From: Equadaptatus sp045601305
Lineage (GTDB): Bacteria > Synergistota > Synergistia > Synergistales > Synergistaceae
Length of the DNA stretch: 15,252 bases
Direction: 5' to 3'
NCBI GenBank assembly: GCA_045601305.1
Contig: JAZRZG010000004.1
Location: 1 to 15,252, forward strand
The notes under the pieces were generated by a model. The model did not search any database, was not told the origin of the DNA, and saw only the letters and a program-made list of their open reading frames with translations. This document shows positions 14,231 through 15,252 of the stretch, piece by piece. The number at the start of each line of letters is the position of its first letter. Within the stretch, counting starts at the first letter, position 1. The translations under genes and the position numbers were made by a program.

Positions 14231-14303
14231 TACTTCCTACTTTCTACCTACTACCTGCTACCTGCTACTTCCTACTTTCTACCTGCTACTTCCTACTTTC
14301 TAC
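14231..14303. repeat. TACNNNN heptad array, inverted relative to its neighbour
   Basis: TAC recurs in perfect 7-bp phase at 14231, 14238, 14245 and so on up to 14301, as TACTTCC, TACTTTC, TACCTGC and similar units. These read as GTAG units on the other strand. The array is therefore an imperfect inverted repeat of 14080-14226 around a TTTTTC spacer, and a long imperfect hairpin is possible. Confidence 0.9.
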
Positions 14304-14337
14304 ATTGCAAGCCCAAAATAAACTTTAGTTCAGCAAC

Positions 14338-14364
14338 AGACAGGAAGGCAGGGAGTTCCTGTCT
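14338..14364. repeat. Stem-loop, 9-bp stem
   Basis: AGACAGGAA at 14338-14346 pairs with TTCCTGTCT at 14356-14364 around a 9-base loop. No T-tract follows on either strand. It would be transcribed in the operon leader and resembles the GAAGACAGGAA units at 813-880. Confidence 0.55.
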
Positions 14365-14500
14365 TGCCCTGAAAAAGCAGATAAACTCACGCTAATACAC
14401 AACGGATTGTATATGCACTGTTTGTGATACATAGCAGTCTGTCTCCATTTTCTTTGCCCCCACAGTCCAATTTTTTGAACTTCGGTTTATTTTTTCTGTT

Positions 14501-14522
14501 TATGCGCCTAAAAATGGGCATA
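14501..14522. repeat. Hairpin near the predicted transcript start
   Basis: TATGCGCC and GGGCATA form a stem of 7 bp with a single bulged base around TAAAAAT. On the minus strand it begins about ten bases after the predicted transcription start, so it could be a 5' stabilising stem-loop or an operator. Confidence 0.4.
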
Positions 14523-14539
14523 CTTTTTCCCACTTAGCA

Positions 14540-14570
14540 ACTATACTAAATCTTTTTCGCCAAATGTCAA
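14540..14570 (-). promoter_or_regulatory. Sigma-70-type promoter candidate for the autotransporter operon
   Basis: On the minus strand a perfect -35 box TTGACA occupies 14570-14565. It is followed by TATAGT (5 of 6 consensus bases) with a long 19-base spacer, or by the overlapping TAGTAT (4 of 6) with a 16-base spacer. It points at the operon. Transcription would start near 14533, leaving a leader of about 500 nt that includes the 14080-14303 repeats. Boxes and spacing are seen; activity is inferred. A closer promoter within the AT-rich 14032-14079 stretch cannot be excluded. Confidence 0.55.
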
Positions 14571-14625
14571 GCACTTTTTCGGATTTGATGAAATTTCTTC
14601 TGTGTTATTCAAAAACAGCGCTTGT

Positions 14626-14700
14626 TTAGTTTGTAGGTTGTAGGCGGTAGGGCGCTCGTACCTCGCTTGTAGGTGGTAGGTTTTTCTACTTTCTACCTAC
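14626..14700. repeat. Second convergent heptad array with one GGGCGCTCGTACC block
   Basis: TTGTAGG units, the fourth copy of the 23-bp block (14650-14672), GTAGGTGGTAGG, a TTTTT spacer and then TACTTTC/TACCTAC units repeat the layout of 14080-14303 in short form. The two composite arrays lie in the same orientation on either side of the unique island. Confidence 0.85.
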
Positions 14701-14800
14701 GAAAGCGGTGTGTGAATTGCCCGCCTATGCCGAACTCAGAGAGGCAAACGTTTTACCGTGCAATTCCCGCTTGAGTACGGAGCGCAGCGACAGTACATTC
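14701..14800. other. Gene-free linker, no recognised function
   Basis: About 100 bp without heptad phase. It holds two related motifs, GTGAATTGCCCGC (14712-14724) and GTGCAATTCCCGC (14758-14770), and a GTAC-bounded GC-rich stretch near 14776-14797 that loosely echoes the GTACGAGCGC of the 23-bp block read on the opposite strand. I see no gene here. Confidence 0.4.
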
Positions 14801-14801
14801 C

Positions 14802-14836
14802 TACCCACTACTTTCTACCTCCTACATGCTACAATC
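14802..14836. repeat. Short TACNNNN heptad array
   Basis: TAC recurs at 14802, 14809, 14816, 14823 and 14830 (TACCCAC, TACTTTC, TACCTCC, TACATGC and TACAATC). These are the same unit family as 14231-14303. Confidence 0.8.
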
Positions 14837-14852
14837 TGCTTACCGTTTCCAG

Positions 14853-14880
14853 TTCATTCTTCATTCTTCATTCTTCATTG
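14853..14880. repeat. TTCATTC heptad array
   Basis: Four contiguous 7-bp units, three TTCATTC and one TTCATTG. The same array type recurs at 15037-15064 with TTCATTT variants. Confidence 0.9.
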
Positions 14881-14922
14881 CTTCTTTACCCCCGTGTTTT
14901 TATACTAACGACAAACGACTAA
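14869..14922. repeat. Copy 1 of a perfect 54-bp direct repeat
   Basis: The block starts in the TTCATTC array, continues GCTTCTTTACCCCCGTG and ends in AACGACAAACGACTAA. It is identical to 15053-15106, 184 bp away. Confidence 0.88.
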
Positions 14923-14934
14923 CGACCGACGACA
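14907..14934. repeat. AACGACN heptad array, copy 1
   Basis: Four 7-bp units: AACGACA, AACGACT, AACGACC and GACGACA. It follows the TTCATTC array by the same distance as in the second copy. Confidence 0.85.
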
Positions 14935-14972
14935 AGAACGCACTTCGCGCCGCTGACAGCTGACGGCAGAAA

Positions 14973-15007
14973 ACAAATTACCAATTACCAAGTACCAATT
15001 ACCAATT
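14973..15007. repeat. ACCAATT heptad array
   Basis: Five contiguous units: ACAAATT, ACCAATT, ACCAAGT, ACCAATT and ACCAATT. The array then runs into GTGGTG, the same junction as at 730-742 in the other intergenic region. Confidence 0.88.
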
Positions 15008-15012
15008 GTGGT

Positions 15013-15028
15013 GTCCGCTGAAGCGGAC
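15013..15028. repeat. Short perfect hairpin
   Basis: GTCCGCT at 15013-15019 and AGCGGAC at 15022-15028 form a 7-bp inverted repeat with a 2-base centre. There is no T-tract, so it is not an evident terminator. It lies at the junction of two heptad arrays. Confidence 0.6.
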
Positions 15029-15036
15029 GTTTGAAG

Positions 15037-15064
15037 TTCATTTTTCATTTTTCATTCTTCATTG
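15037..15064. repeat. TTCATTY heptad array, copy 2
   Basis: Four units: TTCATTT, TTCATTT, TTCATTC and TTCATTG. Confidence 0.88.
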
Positions 15065-15106
15065 CTTCTTTACCCCCGTGTTTTTATACTAACGACAAAC
15101 GACTAA
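15053..15106. repeat. Copy 2 of the perfect 54-bp direct repeat
   Basis: Identical to 14869-14922. Outside the block the copies diverge but keep the same order of heptad families. Confidence 0.88.
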
Positions 15107-15125
15107 TGACCAACGACTAACAACT
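15091..15125. repeat. AACGACN heptad array, copy 2
   Basis: Five 7-bp units: AACGACA, AACGACT, AATGACC, AACGACT and AACAACT. Confidence 0.85.
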
Positions 15126-15131
15126 TTCATA

Positions 15132-15200
15132 CCCTCGTCTCCTATACCCCCGTCTCCTTTACTCCCGTCTCCTATACTCCCGTCTCCTATACTCCCGTCT
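15132..15200. repeat. 15-bp tandem repeat, five copies
   Basis: CGTCT recurs at 15136, 15151, 15166, 15181 and 15196, an exact 15-bp period. The unit is close to TCCCGTCTCCTATAC. On the minus strand each unit carries GGGAG and GGAG, and the period keeps a reading frame (repeating GDGSI). The rest of the window to 15252 shows no gene I can support. Confidence 0.9.
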
Positions 15201-15252
15201 TTCATATTCATTTCTCTCTCGCCTCCCATATATACAAGACGGATTTTTGGCA

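Larger units (their letters stand above)
14304..14625. other. Unique, repeat-free island between two heptad arrays
   Basis: This segment of about 320 bp contains no convincing gene and no heptad repeats. It is AT-rich towards its right half and holds the promoter candidate at 14540-14570, a bulged hairpin at 14501-14522 and a 9-bp stem at 14338-14364. On the minus strand a micro-ORF of 18 codons (14448-14392, METDCYVSQTVHIQSVVY) exists without good support. I could not match the segment to any riboswitch class I know. Confidence 0.6.

Noticed and set aside
14392..14448. Minus-strand micro-ORF METDCYVSQTVHIQSVVY as a leader peptide
   Set aside because: Only a distant GGGGG precedes it, there is no attenuator-like hairpin and T-tract after it, and an 18-codon frame is expected by chance.
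14304..14530. Known riboswitch in the leader
   Set aside because: I compared it by eye with the cyclic-di-GMP, TPP, cobalamin, glycine and fluoride motifs I remember. None fits; GGGGGCAAAG resembles only a fragment of the cyclic-di-GMP class.
14708..14908. Plus-strand frame of 66 codons
   Set aside because: It crosses three different heptad arrays, and its Phe/Leu/Thr-rich end is just the translated TTCATTC array.

Overview
The window comes from a diderm (Gram-negative type) bacterium: its two large genes encode Sec-exported proteins ending in autotransporter beta-barrels. The phylum cannot be proven from the sequence. Giant paired autotransporters, an AAA_14-type ATPase and repeat-choked intergenic DNA would suit a Synergistota-like gut or anaerobe lineage, but that is only an inference. 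Every gene I can support lies on the minus strand, so transcription runs from right to left.

Layout, in order of transcription. Positions 15252-14032 are a 1.2-kb gene-free region built mostly from short tandem repeats. Many have an exact 7-bp period (TTGTAGG, TACTTCC, TTCATTC, AACGACT and ACCAATT types), and one has a 15-bp period. A unique island of about 320 bp (14304-14625) sits inside it and carries a good minus-strand promoter candidate. Positions 14031-9565 encode a 1488-aa autotransporter. After a 27-nt gap and a strong ribosome binding site, 9537-961 encode a 2858-aa paralogue. A textbook rho-independent terminator (949-915) closes this two-gene operon. Positions 914-445 hold a second repeat-filled intergenic region, ending in a promoter for the last gene. 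Positions 444-1 are the first 148 codons of an AAA_14/DUF4143-type ATPase that runs off the window.

The two autotransporters share one plan. It is a signal peptide, an N-terminal head resembling DUF6273 (family name recalled from motifs), a long repetitive beta-helix passenger, a proline-rich linker with a pore helix, a barrel of about 270 residues, and then, unusually, a coiled coil after the barrel. The larger protein adds a lysine/proline-rich tail. The barrels and post-barrel segments are closely related while the passengers differ greatly in length and sequence. This fits a tandem duplication followed by passenger divergence. The post-barrel tails should lie in the periplasm and could tether these surface proteins to the cell wall. 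That architecture, the AT-rich island within the head domain of the larger protein, and the heptad-repeat intergenic DNA are the parts most worth a second look.
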